DNA from: a virus
IMG/VR virus record: IMGVR_UViG_3300008122_000013
Coordinates: 1-26,725 of that record
Length of the DNA stretch: 26,725 nucleotides
Reading direction: 5' to 3' (one strand)
Positions 1 through 7,411 of this stretch are shown here, piece after piece (within the stretch, counting starts at the first letter, position 1; each line of letters starts with the position of its first letter). The notes beneath the pieces were generated by a model. It was not told the origin of the DNA and made no database searches. It saw only the letters and a program-made list of their open reading frames with translations. The position numbers and the translations under genes are program-made.

Positions 1-13
1 AGAGGAAAGAACG

Positions 14-196
14 ATGCTTGACCTAGACACCATAGCTGGTAGAATGCTTGACTTGGAGACTAAGTACTATGAAATGCAAGACAAGTATCAGTTACTTATT
101 CACCACTATGAAGACTTGAAAGCAGAATATGAAGCGTATCGTATTGGACATAGAAACAACCTTAGATCACAACACGATTTGGATGGTAGTAACTAA
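14..196 (+). CDS. Small acidic coiled-coil protein of unknown function
   Basis: This 60-aa protein begins at an ATG preceded by a strong Shine-Dalgarno (AGAGGAAAG at the very left edge, about 5 bases upstream), which is why I treat it as real although its last 68 bases overlap the polymerase start in another frame. Residues 1-45 are rich in Leu, Glu, Tyr and Lys with heptad-like spacing, suggesting one alpha-helical or coiled-coil segment. The C-terminal 15 residues lie in the overlap and are low-information. I do not recognise a family. It may couple translation into the polymerase, whose own ribosome-binding site is weak. It could also be an accessory replication protein, but nothing in the sequence proves that. 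Confidence 0.6.
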   Translation: MLDLDTIAGRMLDLETKYYEMQDKYQLLIHHYEDLKAEYEAYRIGHRNNLRSQHDLDGSN

Positions 197-1844
197 GGAC
201 ATTGACAGCGGAGAAGTGAACGTATGGAAAGCAGCAGACAGCCTCGTGGAGTATTTAAAGGACGTTACATTGATAGTAGCCCACAACGGGATAAGCTTCG
301 ATTTCTCGATACTCAACAGGCTTTGGAGTACGAAGATTCGCTTGAACCAAGTGTTCGATACACTGATAGCCTCAAGACTGCTAGATCCCTCAATAGAGAA
401 CGGTCACAGCTTAGACGCTTGGGGCGAGAGATTGAAGGTGAAGAAGGTTAACTACAAAGGAGTGTGGCAATGGTTAATGGACAAACGAGAGGAGTACAAG
501 GGTGAGTGCTTTGATGTTCCTCACATGGGTCTGCTTGAGCATTATTGCATTAGGGACGTTGAGGTCACTTGCAATCTTTATAAGCACCTTACTGATGAAT
601 TCACTAAGAAAGACTTTTCACAAGAAAGCCTTACTCTTGAACATAAGGTAGCATCTATCATTGCTGAACAGGAACGTCATGGATTCAAACTCGATCAAGC
701 CTATACAACCTGTTTACTTGCTGACATCAAGGGAAAGATGGCAGGAATCTATGAACAGATGCAAGAGAGATGGCCTCCAGTCATCACACAAAGGTTCCAC
801 AAAACCAGTGGAAAGCCCATTAAAGACTGCATTGATACTTTCAATCCCGGAAGTAGAAAGCAAATTGGAGAGAAACTGATGGAGCTAGGATGGAAGCCTA
901 AGGTGTTCACTGAGAAGGGTCAGGCTATTGTCGATGAGTCTGTACTTGCTAAGGTTCCTCTACCTGAGGCTCAGATGATTGCTGAATACTTGATGCTGCA
1001 GAAACGAGTAGCTCAGATTGAAAGCTGGCTAGAGGCTGTGGGTAAGGACGGTAGAGTTCACGGTAAGGTAATAACGAATGGAGCTGTAACTGGTAGGATG
1101 ACACACAGTAGTCCTAACATGGCACAGATTCCTAATGCTGGAAGTATTTATGGCCCAGAGTGCAGAGAATGTTGGACTGTGGAAGCAGGTAACGTATTGG
1201 TTGGTTGCGACGCTAGTGGCCTTGAGCTTCGTATGCTTGCACATTATATGAAAGATGAAGATTATGTTAAAACGGTCACTGAAGGATCATCAAAGGATGG
1301 AACTGATGTTCACACGCAGAACCAGAAAGCTGCAGGTTTACAGACAAGGGATCAAGCGAAGACATTTATTTACGCATTCCTATACGGTGCAGGGCCAGCT
1401 AAGATTGGCTCCATTGTCGGTGGTAATTCTAAAGCGGGACAGAAACTTATCGATGCCTTTCTTACGAACACACCAGCCTTACAACGTCTTAGAAGTACGG
1501 TTAGCAGATATGCGGGTAAGGGCTTTGTACCGGGGCTTGATGGTCGTAAGATATGGGTACGCTCGGAACACGCAGCTCTTAATTCCCTCCTTCAAGGTGC
1601 AGGTGCAATCGTAATGAAGAAAGCTTTAGTACTATTTTATGATAAGACTAAGGCTAACAAGTGGCCTGTGAAGCTAGTAGCTAATGTCCATGATGAATTT
1701 CAACTTGAAGTTCCTAAGATATATGCTACAATGGTAGGTGAGGCTGCAAAGCAAAGTATCGTTGAAGCTGGTGAACACTTTAAGCTTCGTTGTCCATTAG
1801 ACGGGGAGTTTAAAATTGGTAACAACTGGCGTGAAACACATTGA
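129..1844 (+). CDS. Family A DNA polymerase, T7 gp5-like, with 3'-5' exonuclease
   Basis: Replicative polymerase of 571 aa. Proofreading exonuclease motifs are intact: Exo I D7-I-E9, Exo II NGISFD (53-58), Exo III Y139xxxD143. Polymerase motif A has D361 in VGCDASGLELR; motif B is R407-x3-K411-x3-Y415 followed by YG (419-420); motif C is H521-D522-E523. Tyr at 415 matches T7 Tyr526. The start is chosen because Exo I is at the extreme N-terminus, as in T7 gp5. The protein is about 130 aa shorter than T7 gp5 (704 aa). Much of the loss lies around residues 212-245, where T7 carries the thioredoxin-binding insertion in the thumb, so a thioredoxin clamp is probably not used. The 3' end overlaps the next gene by 29 bases. 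Confidence 0.96.
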   Translation: MKRIVLDIETTLDHNTIWMVVTKDIDSGEVNVWKAADSLVEYLKDVTLIVAHNGISFDFSILNRLWSTKIRLNQVFDTLIASRLLDPSIENGHSLDAWGERLKVKKVNYKGVWQWLMDKREEYKGECFDVPHMGLLEHYCIRDVEVTCNLYKHLTDEFTKKDFSQESLTLEHKVASIIAEQERHGFKLDQAYTTCLLADIKGKMAGIYEQMQERWPPVITQRFHKTSGKPIKDCIDTFNPGSRKQIGEKLMELGWKPKVFTEKGQAIVDESVLAKVPLPEAQMIAEYLMLQKRVAQIESWLEAVGKDGRVHGKVITNGAVTGRMTHSSPNMAQIPNAGSIYGPECRECWTVEAGNVLVGCDASGLELRMLAHYMKDEDYVKTVTEGSSKDGTDVHTQNQKAAGLQTRDQAKTFIYAFLYGAGPAKIGSIVGGNSKAGQKLIDAFLTNTPALQRLRSTVSRYAGKGFVPGLDGRKIWVRSEHAALNSLLQGAGAIVMKKALVLFYDKTKANKWPVKLVANVHDEFQLEVPKIYATMVGEAAKQSIVEAGEHFKLRCPLDGEFKIGNNWRETH

Positions 1845-2007
1845 CAAGAATCAGATTCTATTTAGTGTTGAAGGGGAAACTTTCAAGATTAAGATAGGAG
1901 AGGATCTAGACCTTGAAGAGGTGTACACTGTGCTCTTATCAGCACTTGTGCACTTAGAAGATCTAGCATCGGGTAATACAGCTCACCCGTCCCAAGAGCT
2001 GCATTGA
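1816..2007 (+). CDS. Small acidic hypothetical protein (TTG start)
   Basis: The 63-aa reading frame starts at TTG 1816 inside the end of the polymerase gene. GGGGAG at 1803-1808 sits 7 bases upstream, an ideal ribosome-binding site; a later GTG at 1831 would leave that site 22 bases away, so TTG is preferred. The N-terminal half alternates polar and hydrophobic residues (a beta-hairpin-like run around residues 10-28), followed by an acidic helix around EDLDLEEVY. No domain is recognised. It sits between polymerase and SSB, so a minor replication role is possible but unproven. Confidence 0.6.
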   Translation: MVTTGVKHIDKNQILFSVEGETFKIKIGEDLDLEEVYTVLLSALVHLEDLASGNTAHPSQELH

Positions 2008-2031
2008 TAGTAGAAACTAAAGGAAAATGAA

Positions 2032-2463
2032 ATGAGTATTGATACACTGAAACCCGTTAAAGTTGCTGGTGAAATCTTCTGGAGTAACTGGATGAACACC
2101 TTTAACACTAAGTTTAACGAAGACAACAAGAAGTACGAATGTACCATTGGTAACTTGAGTGATGCAGCTTGTGAGAAGCTTAAAGAGCTTGGCATCAATA
2201 TCAAGAACAAAGAGAGTATGGGTAACTTCATTGTTGCTAAGTCAACTTATTTGTTCACACCTGTGGATGAGGAAGGTAATCCTGTAGACATTGCCATGAT
2301 GGGTAATGGTACTAAGTGTCACGCAGTTGTCTCTTCATACCGCCACAAGATGTCAGCTAAGTTTGGTGCTGCTCCTTCTATTAAGAAACTCATCATTACT
2401 GAGTTGAAAGTCTACTCTCCTGAAGGTGAAGAAGCAACAGAGACAGCGGACGATGTCCTCTAA
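2032..2463 (+). CDS. Single-stranded DNA-binding protein, T7 gp2.5-like
   Basis: The 143-aa protein should coat ssDNA at the replication fork and in recombination. Evidence: a size suited to one OB fold, a conserved central segment with GNGTK (around residues 91-95) followed by beta strands ending in a SAKFGA region, and a strongly acidic C-terminal tail ending in ADDVL, which in gp2.5-type SSBs contacts polymerase and helicase. The start has a good Shine-Dalgarno (AAAGGAAAA) about 6-8 bases upstream. It lies directly between polymerase and exonuclease as in T7-like replication modules, and its end overlaps the exonuclease start by 11 bases. OB-fold assignment is from pattern and position, not a structural search. 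Confidence 0.8.
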   Translation: MSIDTLKPVKVAGEIFWSNWMNTFNTKFNEDNKKYECTIGNLSDAACEKLKELGINIKNKESMGNFIVAKSTYLFTPVDEEGNPVDIAMMGNGTKCHAVVSSYRHKMSAKFGAAPSIKKLIITELKVYSPEGEEATETADDVL

Positions 2464-3187
2464 CCGTCAGGTGACTGATAAGCCTACTGAGGCTATTGTA
2501 GATGCTGACTTTTTAGTTTATAAAGTTGGCTTCTCCAATGAGGAAGAAGAAGAACAGTGGGCACTAAATCGACTCACAGAGTGGTTTACCGACATCATCT
2601 ATATGCGTCTGAAGTGTGATGACTACAGAGCTTGGATTACAGGTAAAACTAACTTTAGATTTGAGATAGCTACCACTGTTCCTTACAAAGGTAATCGTAA
2701 AGATGCTCCCAAGCCTAAACATTACGATGCTCTCAGAAACCATCTCATGAAGCTCGGTGCTAAGATGTCTGAGAACGAGGAAGCTGATGATGCTGTAGGC
2801 ATAGCGTCCACTGAAGGTAACTACTGGATCGTCCACGTTGACAAGGATCTAGATCAGTTACCGGGGTGGCACTATAATCCTGTAAAGGATGAGGAGTATT
2901 ATGTTACTGAGTTTGAAGGCTTGTACAGTTTCTATAAACAGATACTGACAGGTGACAGAGTTGATAACATTGAAGGTATACGAGGTATTGGCCCTGTAAA
3001 GGCTGATAAGATCTTGAAAGACTGTACAACTGAAAAGGAATTATATGAAGCTTGTATCAAGGCTTATGACAGCAATACTGACAGGGTACTGGAAAACGGT
3101 AAGCTCCTATGGCTAAGAAGAAAAGCAAACCAGATGTGGCAACCTCCTTTGAACTTGCAGGATCAAAGTGGTACGTTAACTACGTAG
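2453..3187 (+). CDS. 5'-3' exonuclease, FEN-like, T7 gp6-like
   Basis: 244-aa nuclease expected to degrade DNA 5' to 3', removing primers and making recombinogenic ends or host nucleotides. Metal-ligand acidics are in FEN order: D17/D19 (VDADF), D112-D113 (EEADDA), D130 and D132 (VDKDLD), then D168 and D171 in a helix-3-turn-helix signature (GDRVDNIEGIRGIGP, about 168-181). A basic YKGNRK segment (78-83) is typical of the helical arch. I prefer ATG 2453 over an upstream GTG at 2426, because neither has a strong ribosome-binding site and homologous proteins begin near this point. It overlaps SSB by 11 bases, and its last 26 codons are shared out of frame with the next gene. Confidence 0.87.
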   Translation: MSSNRQVTDKPTEAIVDADFLVYKVGFSNEEEEEQWALNRLTEWFTDIIYMRLKCDDYRAWITGKTNFRFEIATTVPYKGNRKDAPKPKHYDALRNHLMKLGAKMSENEEADDAVGIASTEGNYWIVHVDKDLDQLPGWHYNPVKDEEYYVTEFEGLYSFYKQILTGDRVDNIEGIRGIGPVKADKILKDCTTEKELYEACIKAYDSNTDRVLENGKLLWLRRKANQMWQPPLNLQDQSGTLTT

Positions 3188-3411
3188 TGCACATGGATGA
3201 TATGGGTAAGTGTGACCCTGAGAAGCAAGTCATTTCTATTCGTATGGACATGAACAAGCAGACCACTGAGCAAACCTTCTACCATGAGTTAGTTCATGCC
3301 ATTATGTTTACAATGGGTAAGCTTACACATGATGAAGAGTTTGTAGATACCTTTGGAGCTTTCTTGCACCAGTATCATATTACTAAGGAGTACCATGAAG
3401 CCGAAGCGTAA
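3109..3411 (+). CDS. Putative small zinc metallopeptidase (HExxH)
   Basis: This 100-aa protein carries a clear zinc-peptidase motif, H59-E60-L-V-H63, in a hydrophobic helix. It is followed by an acidic segment (D75-E76-E77-F) that could supply the third zinc ligand, as in ImmA/IrrE- or SprT-like gluzincins. The N-terminus is basic (AKKKSK) and the middle shows beta strands typical of a minimal metzincin/gluzincin fold. It overlaps the end of the exonuclease by 79 bases and the endonuclease start by 17. Substrate is unknown; phage ImmA-like peptidases often cleave repressors, and host-protein or DNA-protein crosslink cleavage is also possible. The zinc-peptidase call is from the motif; the role is inference. 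Confidence 0.7.
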   Translation: MAKKKSKPDVATSFELAGSKWYVNYVVHMDDMGKCDPEKQVISIRMDMNKQTTEQTFYHELVHAIMFTMGKLTHDEEFVDTFGAFLHQYHITKEYHEAEA

Positions 3412-3832
3412 GAAGCCACTGACAGTTAGACAAGTAGCTTTGAAGCATGGCTTTAGATCTGGCTTAGAGGATAAGATAGCTGATAACCTAGTAGCCTTAG
3501 GTGTTCCATTTGAGTATGAGAAGCTAGTGATTGGGTATACGCAGCCTGAGAAGAAACGTACATACACTCCTGACTTCTTACTACTGAGTAACGGTATTAT
3601 CATTGAGAGCAAAGGTAGGTTCGTGACTGCTGATAGACAGAAGCATTTGATGGTGAAGGAACAACATCCTGAACTTGATATTAGATTTGTCTTCAGTAAC
3701 TCTAAGTCTAAACTCTCAAAGATAAGCCAAACTACATACGGGGATTGGTGCACTAAGCATGGATTCAAGTATGCTGATAAAGATATTCCAATGTCATGGT
3801 TAAATGAAAAAGGTTCTAAATATGTTAAATAA
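3395..3832 (+). CDS. Endodeoxyribonuclease I / Holliday junction resolvase, T7 gp3-like
   Basis: This 145-aa enzyme should cleave branched DNA, resolving replication and packaging intermediates and helping digest host DNA. The T7 endonuclease I catalytic set is visible: E25, D60 (YTPDF), E71 and K73 (IIESKG). Spacing E25-D60 is 35 residues, the same as E20-D55 in T7; D60 to E71 is 11 against 10. Overall length matches T7 gp3 (149 aa). The start is ATG 3395, fixed by a perfect AAGGAG 4 bases upstream; an upstream in-frame ATG at 3353 has no such site and adds a non-homologous extension. It sits in the replication operon after the peptidase gene. Confidence 0.93.
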   Translation: MKPKRKKPLTVRQVALKHGFRSGLEDKIADNLVALGVPFEYEKLVIGYTQPEKKRTYTPDFLLLSNGIIIESKGRFVTADRQKHLMVKEQHPELDIRFVFSNSKSKLSKISQTTYGDWCTKHGFKYADKDIPMSWLNEKGSKYVK

Positions 3833-4085
3833 TATTATTAAAGCTCTAGAGAATTCACCTGAGGTTCGTTATGCTTGGGATGATTTCACAGATGCTATTC
3901 TTGTTGAAAAACTTAAAGAGACTTATTTAAATACTCTAAATGGAGGACTTAGTAGTCACCCTGAAGACATTGCTGATAACAAGAAAGTTAGTGCAGCCAT
4001 TGCAGTTGTCTTAGGATACTTTATGTACGTTAAAGACGCTGAAGAATTCTTAAAGGAGGCTGAGAGTGAACGTAAATCTGATTAA
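3822..4085 (+). CDS. Hypothetical alpha-helical protein (87 aa)
   Basis: The preferred start is ATG 3822, with AAAAAGG 8 bases upstream inside the endonuclease gene; ATG 3804 would add six residues but lacks a site. The protein is mostly helical and acidic, with a hydrophobic segment (AAIAVVLGYFMYV) around residues 57-69, too short and too near charged residues to be a confident membrane helix, then a charged tail. No family is recognised. It overlaps the next gene by 20 bases, so it is co-translated within the replication operon. Confidence 0.65.
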   Translation: MLNNIIKALENSPEVRYAWDDFTDAILVEKLKETYLNTLNGGLSSHPEDIADNKKVSAAIAVVLGYFMYVKDAEEFLKEAESERKSD

Positions 4086-4260
4086 AGAACATGAGAATGG
4101 TGATGCCACTTATCAGTTTGACCTCACAGCTGAAGAAGCTCAATCACTCATATCCTTCGGTATCCTAGAAACTTTTAAATCTATGATACGTGAAGGTGAA
4201 AGACTAACAGTTGAAGGAGAAGACATTGAAGATTCTAGTAATCCCGGACTGTCAGATTAA
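4066..4260 (+). CDS. Conserved-looking small hypothetical protein (GTG start)
   Basis: 64-aa protein from a GTG preceded by a near-perfect AAAGGAGG six bases upstream, the best ribosome-binding site in the window, so strong translation is expected. It begins with a beta-strand pattern (LIKEHENGDATYQFDL) followed by an amphipathic helix (EEAQSLISFGILE) and an acidic tail. The layout recalls a small hypothetical family often seen in T7-like cyanophage and pelagiphage replication regions, remembered but not verified. It overlaps its upstream neighbour by 20 bases and the phosphoesterase by 35. Confidence 0.7.
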   Translation: MNVNLIKEHENGDATYQFDLTAEEAQSLISFGILETFKSMIREGERLTVEGEDIEDSSNPGLSD

Positions 4261-4990
4261 AGAGGGTGTACCTTTAGAGCACCTGACATGGGCTGGTAAA
4301 GCCATTGTCGATTACAAACCTGATGTAGTGATTAACATAGGTGACTTTGCAGATATGCCAAGCCTTAGCACTCACGACATCAAGGGAAGTAAATACTTTG
4401 AAGGTCTGCGTTACAAGAAGGACATTGAATCTGCTAAGGATGCCATGAAGTTGTTATTGGCTCCTTTGAGGGAACTTCAGAAGTCTCAGAAGTCATCTAA
4501 GCACAAGGTGTACAAGCCTCGTATGGTGATGACTTTAGGAAACCATGAGAACAGGATTGATAGAGCTATTAACAATAATCCTACACTTGAAGGCTTAATA
4601 TCTACAAAGGATCTTGAGTATGAGAAAGATTGGGAAGTACACGGTTTCCTTCACCCTGTGTTTATCAATGGTGTGGGTTTCAATCATTATTGGCCCGTTG
4701 GTGCGATGGGAAGACCTGCTGGTGCTGCTAGTGCTATCATTAATAAGTTACATATGTCTTGTGTTGCAGGACACCAACAGGGAAAGCAAATCGCCTATGG
4801 AAAACGTGCTGATGGAAAGCCTATATGCGCTATCATTGTTGGGAGTTATTACCTACACGATGAGTCTTATATGGATCAACTAAGCAATAGACACTGGAGG
4901 GGCTTACTGATGATGAATGAAGTACAGGACGGACACTTCGATGAGATGTTCTTAAGCGTAGAATACCTTGGGAGGAAGTATGGTAATTGA
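4226..4990 (+). CDS. Calcineurin-like metallophosphoesterase
   Basis: This 254-aa protein is a predicted two-metal phosphohydrolase. Family motifs appear in order: D8-x-Q10 after an initial beta strand (KILVIPDCQ), GD at 39-40 (INIGDFAD), GNHE at 105-108 (LGNHENR), and a late GH at 182-183 (AGHQQGK) that would supply metal-binding histidine. I choose TTG 4226 over TTG 4211: AAGGAG at 4214-4219 is 6 bases upstream of 4226, and this start places the first metal-binding strand at residue 2. Substrate is unknown; phage members have been proposed to act on nucleic-acid ends, cyclic nucleotides or proteins. The end overlaps the DUF3310 gene by 11 bases. Confidence 0.85.
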   Translation: MKILVIPDCQIKEGVPLEHLTWAGKAIVDYKPDVVINIGDFADMPSLSTHDIKGSKYFEGLRYKKDIESAKDAMKLLLAPLRELQKSQKSSKHKVYKPRMVMTLGNHENRIDRAINNNPTLEGLISTKDLEYEKDWEVHGFLHPVFINGVGFNHYWPVGAMGRPAGAASAIINKLHMSCVAGHQQGKQIAYGKRADGKPICAIIVGSYYLHDESYMDQLSNRHWRGLLMMNEVQDGHFDEMFLSVEYLGRKYGN

Positions 4991-5363
4991 TAAATGTAAT
5001 ACTTGCTTTTATAGCAATCTAGATAAAAGCATTCACCCTTGTAACCATTGCTTTCAGTTTGATAGATGGGTTCCTCGTAATATGTACATTCAAGAGTCTT
5101 CAAAGCCTTTAAGTGAAGCCATTAAAGAGTGGGTTGACTGTAAAGAGGGAGAAGTAGATGTAGTTAATCAACCTAAGCACTACACTGAACATCCATCAGG
5201 TATTGAATGTATCCAAGTTACTGAGCACATGGGCTTTAACTTAGGTAATGCAATCAAGTATATCTGGCGTTGTGACCTTAAGAAAGATGCCATTGAAGAC
5301 CTGAAGAAGGCTAAGTGGTACATTGACAGAGAGATTGATAAACGTGTCAAACATAACCTTTGA
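4980..5363 (+). CDS. Zinc ribbon plus DUF3310 protein (often annotated nucleotide kinase)
   Basis: The 127-aa protein has two parts. Residues 6-24 hold a C-x2-C-x11-C-x2-C zinc ribbon (C6, C9, C21, C24). Residues about 60-119 match the DUF3310 pattern: NQPKHY, then SGIECI, then an AIKYIWR helix and a DLKKAKWYIDREI helix. DUF3310 proteins lie in many phage replication modules and are sometimes called SaV-like or nucleotide kinases, but no Walker motif is present here, so I do not claim kinase activity. ATG 4980 is chosen because GGAGG lies 4 bases upstream; the in-frame TTG at 4968 precedes that site. The zinc-ribbon fusion suggests nucleic-acid binding, which is inference. Confidence 0.8.
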   Translation: MVIDKCNTCFYSNLDKSIHPCNHCFQFDRWVPRNMYIQESSKPLSEAIKEWVDCKEGEVDVVNQPKHYTEHPSGIECIQVTEHMGFNLGNAIKYIWRCDLKKDAIEDLKKAKWYIDREIDKRVKHNL

Positions 5364-5502
5364 AGAACTGAAAGAGGCTCTCAAGCGTTTGGATGAGGTC
5401 ACACTCTTGGAACTGCTAGGACTCCAGAGTGATGACCTTGTTGAAAGATTTGATGATGTGATTGAGAAGAAACAAGAATATTTAATAAAGGAACTAGACT
5501 AA
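5344..5502 (+). CDS. Small acidic helical protein (52 aa, GTG start)
   Basis: This short frame starts with GTG 5344, inside the last 20 bases of the DUF3310 gene, and stops one base before the reductase ATG. It encodes MSNITFEELKEALK followed by two more amphipathic, Leu/Glu-rich helices and ends in IKELD. Composition is clearly protein-like and similar in style to its neighbours, and it exactly fills the gap between two solid genes, so I accept it despite a weak ribosome-binding site; translation is probably coupled to the upstream gene. A similar short protein beside replication genes in T7-like cyanophages comes to mind, but I cannot confirm it. Function unknown. Confidence 0.65.
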   Translation: MSNITFEELKEALKRLDEVTLLELLGLQSDDLVERFDDVIEKKQEYLIKELD

Positions 5503-5503
5503 G

Positions 5504-7411
5504 ATGACAACAACAACTATGACACCATACCAAGAATACATTGGCAAGAGCCGTTATTCTCGCTACTTGGATGATAAAGGCCGTAGAGAGCACTGGCCTG
5601 AGACTGTAGCCCGATACTTTGACTTCATGACCAAGCACTTGAAAGATAAGCATGACTACACACTGACACAGCCACTACGTAACGAGCTGCAGTCTGCTGT
5701 GACTAACTTAGAAGTGATGCCATCAATGCGAAGCATCATGACAGCTGGTGATGCCTTGGAGCGTCAGAACATTGCTGGTTATAACTGTTCATACCTACCC
5801 ATTGATGATCCCAAAGCCTTTGATGAGGCTATGTACATTCTACTGTGTGGTACTGGTGTAGGCTTTAGTGTGGAGCAAAAGTATGTATCTAAGTTACCTG
5901 AGATTCCAGTTGATTTGTACAATAGTGGCACTGTCATTAATGTTAAAGACTCCAAAGAGGGATGGGCTAAAGCCTTACGACAAGTCATTGCCTTGCTATA
6001 TGCTGGTGAGATTCCAAAGTGGGATGTCTCCGGTGTTAGACCCGCTGGTGCAAGACTTAAGACTTTTGGTGGAAGAGCGTCAGGGCCTGAACCTCTCGTA
6101 TCCTTATTCCATTACGTCACTGCTAAATTCAAAGGGGCAACGGGCCGTAAGCTCACCTCGCTGGAAGCACATGACATATTATGTAAGGTGGGAGAAGTAG
6201 TTGTTGTAGGTGGAGTTCGTAGATCTGCCATGATCTCTCTGTCAGACTTGGGTGATGATCGTATGGCTCACGCTAAAGCTGGTAACTGGTGGGACGGTAA
6301 TGGTCAACGAGCCTTGGCTAACAACAGTGCCATCTACGAAGTTAAGCCTGAGGTTGGTAAGTTCATGCGTGAGTGGTCAAGCATTTATGAATCACATTCT
6401 GGAGAGCGAGGCATCTTTAATCGTTATGCAAGTGAACTTCAAGCAGCTAAAAGTGGACGTAGGGAATTGGGTAAAGAGTGGGGTACAAACCCTTGCAGTG
6501 AGATTATCCTTAGACCTTATCAATTCTGTAATCTGTCTTCTGTTATTGTTCGGAGCAGCGATAGTGTGGATACTCTACGGAATAAGGTGCGCTTGGCTAC
6601 TATTCTGGGGACTTTTCAATCGACAATGACTCACTTTCCGTACCTTCGTAAGGTGTGGCAGACAAACACTGAAGATGAGCGTTTGTTGGGTGTGTCTATG
6701 ACTGGTATCTTGGATAATGCACTGTTGAATAATCCTGACAGTACTGAACTACCTGCTATCTTGGAAGGAATGAAGAATGTGGCTATTGATACTAACGCTG
6801 AGTTTGCTGACGCTATCGGTATTAATCGTAGTGCTGCCATCACTGCCATTAAGCCAGAGGGGACTGTCTCTCAGCTTACAGGCACTGCTAGTGGTATCCA
6901 CCCTCAGCATAGTCAGTACTTTATTCGTCGTGTACGCTCTGATAACAAAGACCCTCTAACTGACTTCCTGAAGTCTCAAGGATTTCCTTCAGAGGCTTGT
7001 GTGATGAAGCCTGATAGCACAACTATCTTTAGCTTCCCCATGCGAGTTGAGAAGGGTGCTGTACTGCGTGAAGACTTGAATGCCATTAAGCATCTTCGCT
7101 TGTGGCTCCTGTTCCAGCGTCACTACTGTGAGCATAAGCCTTCAGTGACTATCTCAGTGAACGAGAATGAATGGCCTGAAGTTGGGGCTTGGGTGTGGAA
7201 TAACTTTGATGAGATTACAGGTGTGAGTTTCCTACCGATGGATGGTGGAACATACCGACAAGCTCCTTATGAGTCCATGACTGAGTTTGAGTATCACGAC
7301 ATGGTAGCCAATATGCCTCTAGGTATTGATTGGGATAAACTGGTTGAAGGCACTGACAACGTAGAAGGTGCTCAGCAGTTGGCCTGTACCGCTGGCGTAT
7401 GTGAGATATGA
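5504..7411 (+). CDS. nrdJ: Adenosylcobalamin-dependent (class II) ribonucleotide reductase, monomeric type
   Basis: 635-aa enzyme reducing ribonucleotides to deoxyribonucleotides to supply phage DNA synthesis, using vitamin B12 coenzyme and no oxygen. Active-site residues align with the Lactobacillus leichmannii RTPR: C95 (YNCSY), C331 and E333 (TNPCSEI), C342 (FCNL). C331-C342 spacing of 11 equals C408-C419 of that enzyme. The C-terminal re-reduction pair is C628-x4-C633 in CTAGVCEI. A phosphate-binding PEGTVSQLTGTASGI region lies at 451-465. It is about 100 aa shorter than RTPR (739), about 53 of these missing between C95 and C331, where RTPR holds its allosteric insertion. AAAGGA lies 11 bases upstream. 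The last four bases overlap the next gene. Confidence 0.95.
   Translation: MTTTTMTPYQEYIGKSRYSRYLDDKGRREHWPETVARYFDFMTKHLKDKHDYTLTQPLRNELQSAVTNLEVMPSMRSIMTAGDALERQNIAGYNCSYLPIDDPKAFDEAMYILLCGTGVGFSVEQKYVSKLPEIPVDLYNSGTVINVKDSKEGWAKALRQVIALLYAGEIPKWDVSGVRPAGARLKTFGGRASGPEPLVSLFHYVTAKFKGATGRKLTSLEAHDILCKVGEVVVVGGVRRSAMISLSDLGDDRMAHAKAGNWWDGNGQRALANNSAIYEVKPEVGKFMREWSSIYESHSGERGIFNRYASELQAAKSGRRELGKEWGTNPCSEIILRPYQFCNLSSVIVRSSDSVDTLRNKVRLATILGTFQSTMTHFPYLRKVWQTNTEDERLLGVSMTGILDNALLNNPDSTELPAILEGMKNVAIDTNAEFADAIGINRSAAITAIKPEGTVSQLTGTASGIHPQHSQYFIRRVRSDNKDPLTDFLKSQGFPSEACVMKPDSTTIFSFPMRVEKGAVLREDLNAIKHLRLWLLFQRHYCEHKPSVTISVNENEWPEVGAWVWNNFDEITGVSFLPMDGGTYRQAPYESMTEFEYHDMVANMPLGIDWDKLVEGTDNVEGAQQLACTAGVCEI

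Noticed and set aside
224-451. 75-aa + strand frame within the DNA polymerase gene
   Set aside because: It lies fully inside the polymerase exonuclease domain in another frame, has an Arg/Ser-rich shadow composition and no ribosome-binding site.
3289-3768. 159-aa open frame on the - strand opposite endonuclease I
   Set aside because: It is antisense to a gene with an intact catalytic set, has Ser/Cys/Leu-rich shadow composition and no ribosome-binding site.
5504-7411. Ribonucleotide reductase as class I NrdA
   Set aside because: No NrdB partner is present, and the C331/C342 spacing plus the C-terminal CxxxxC match monomeric cobalamin-dependent RTPR.
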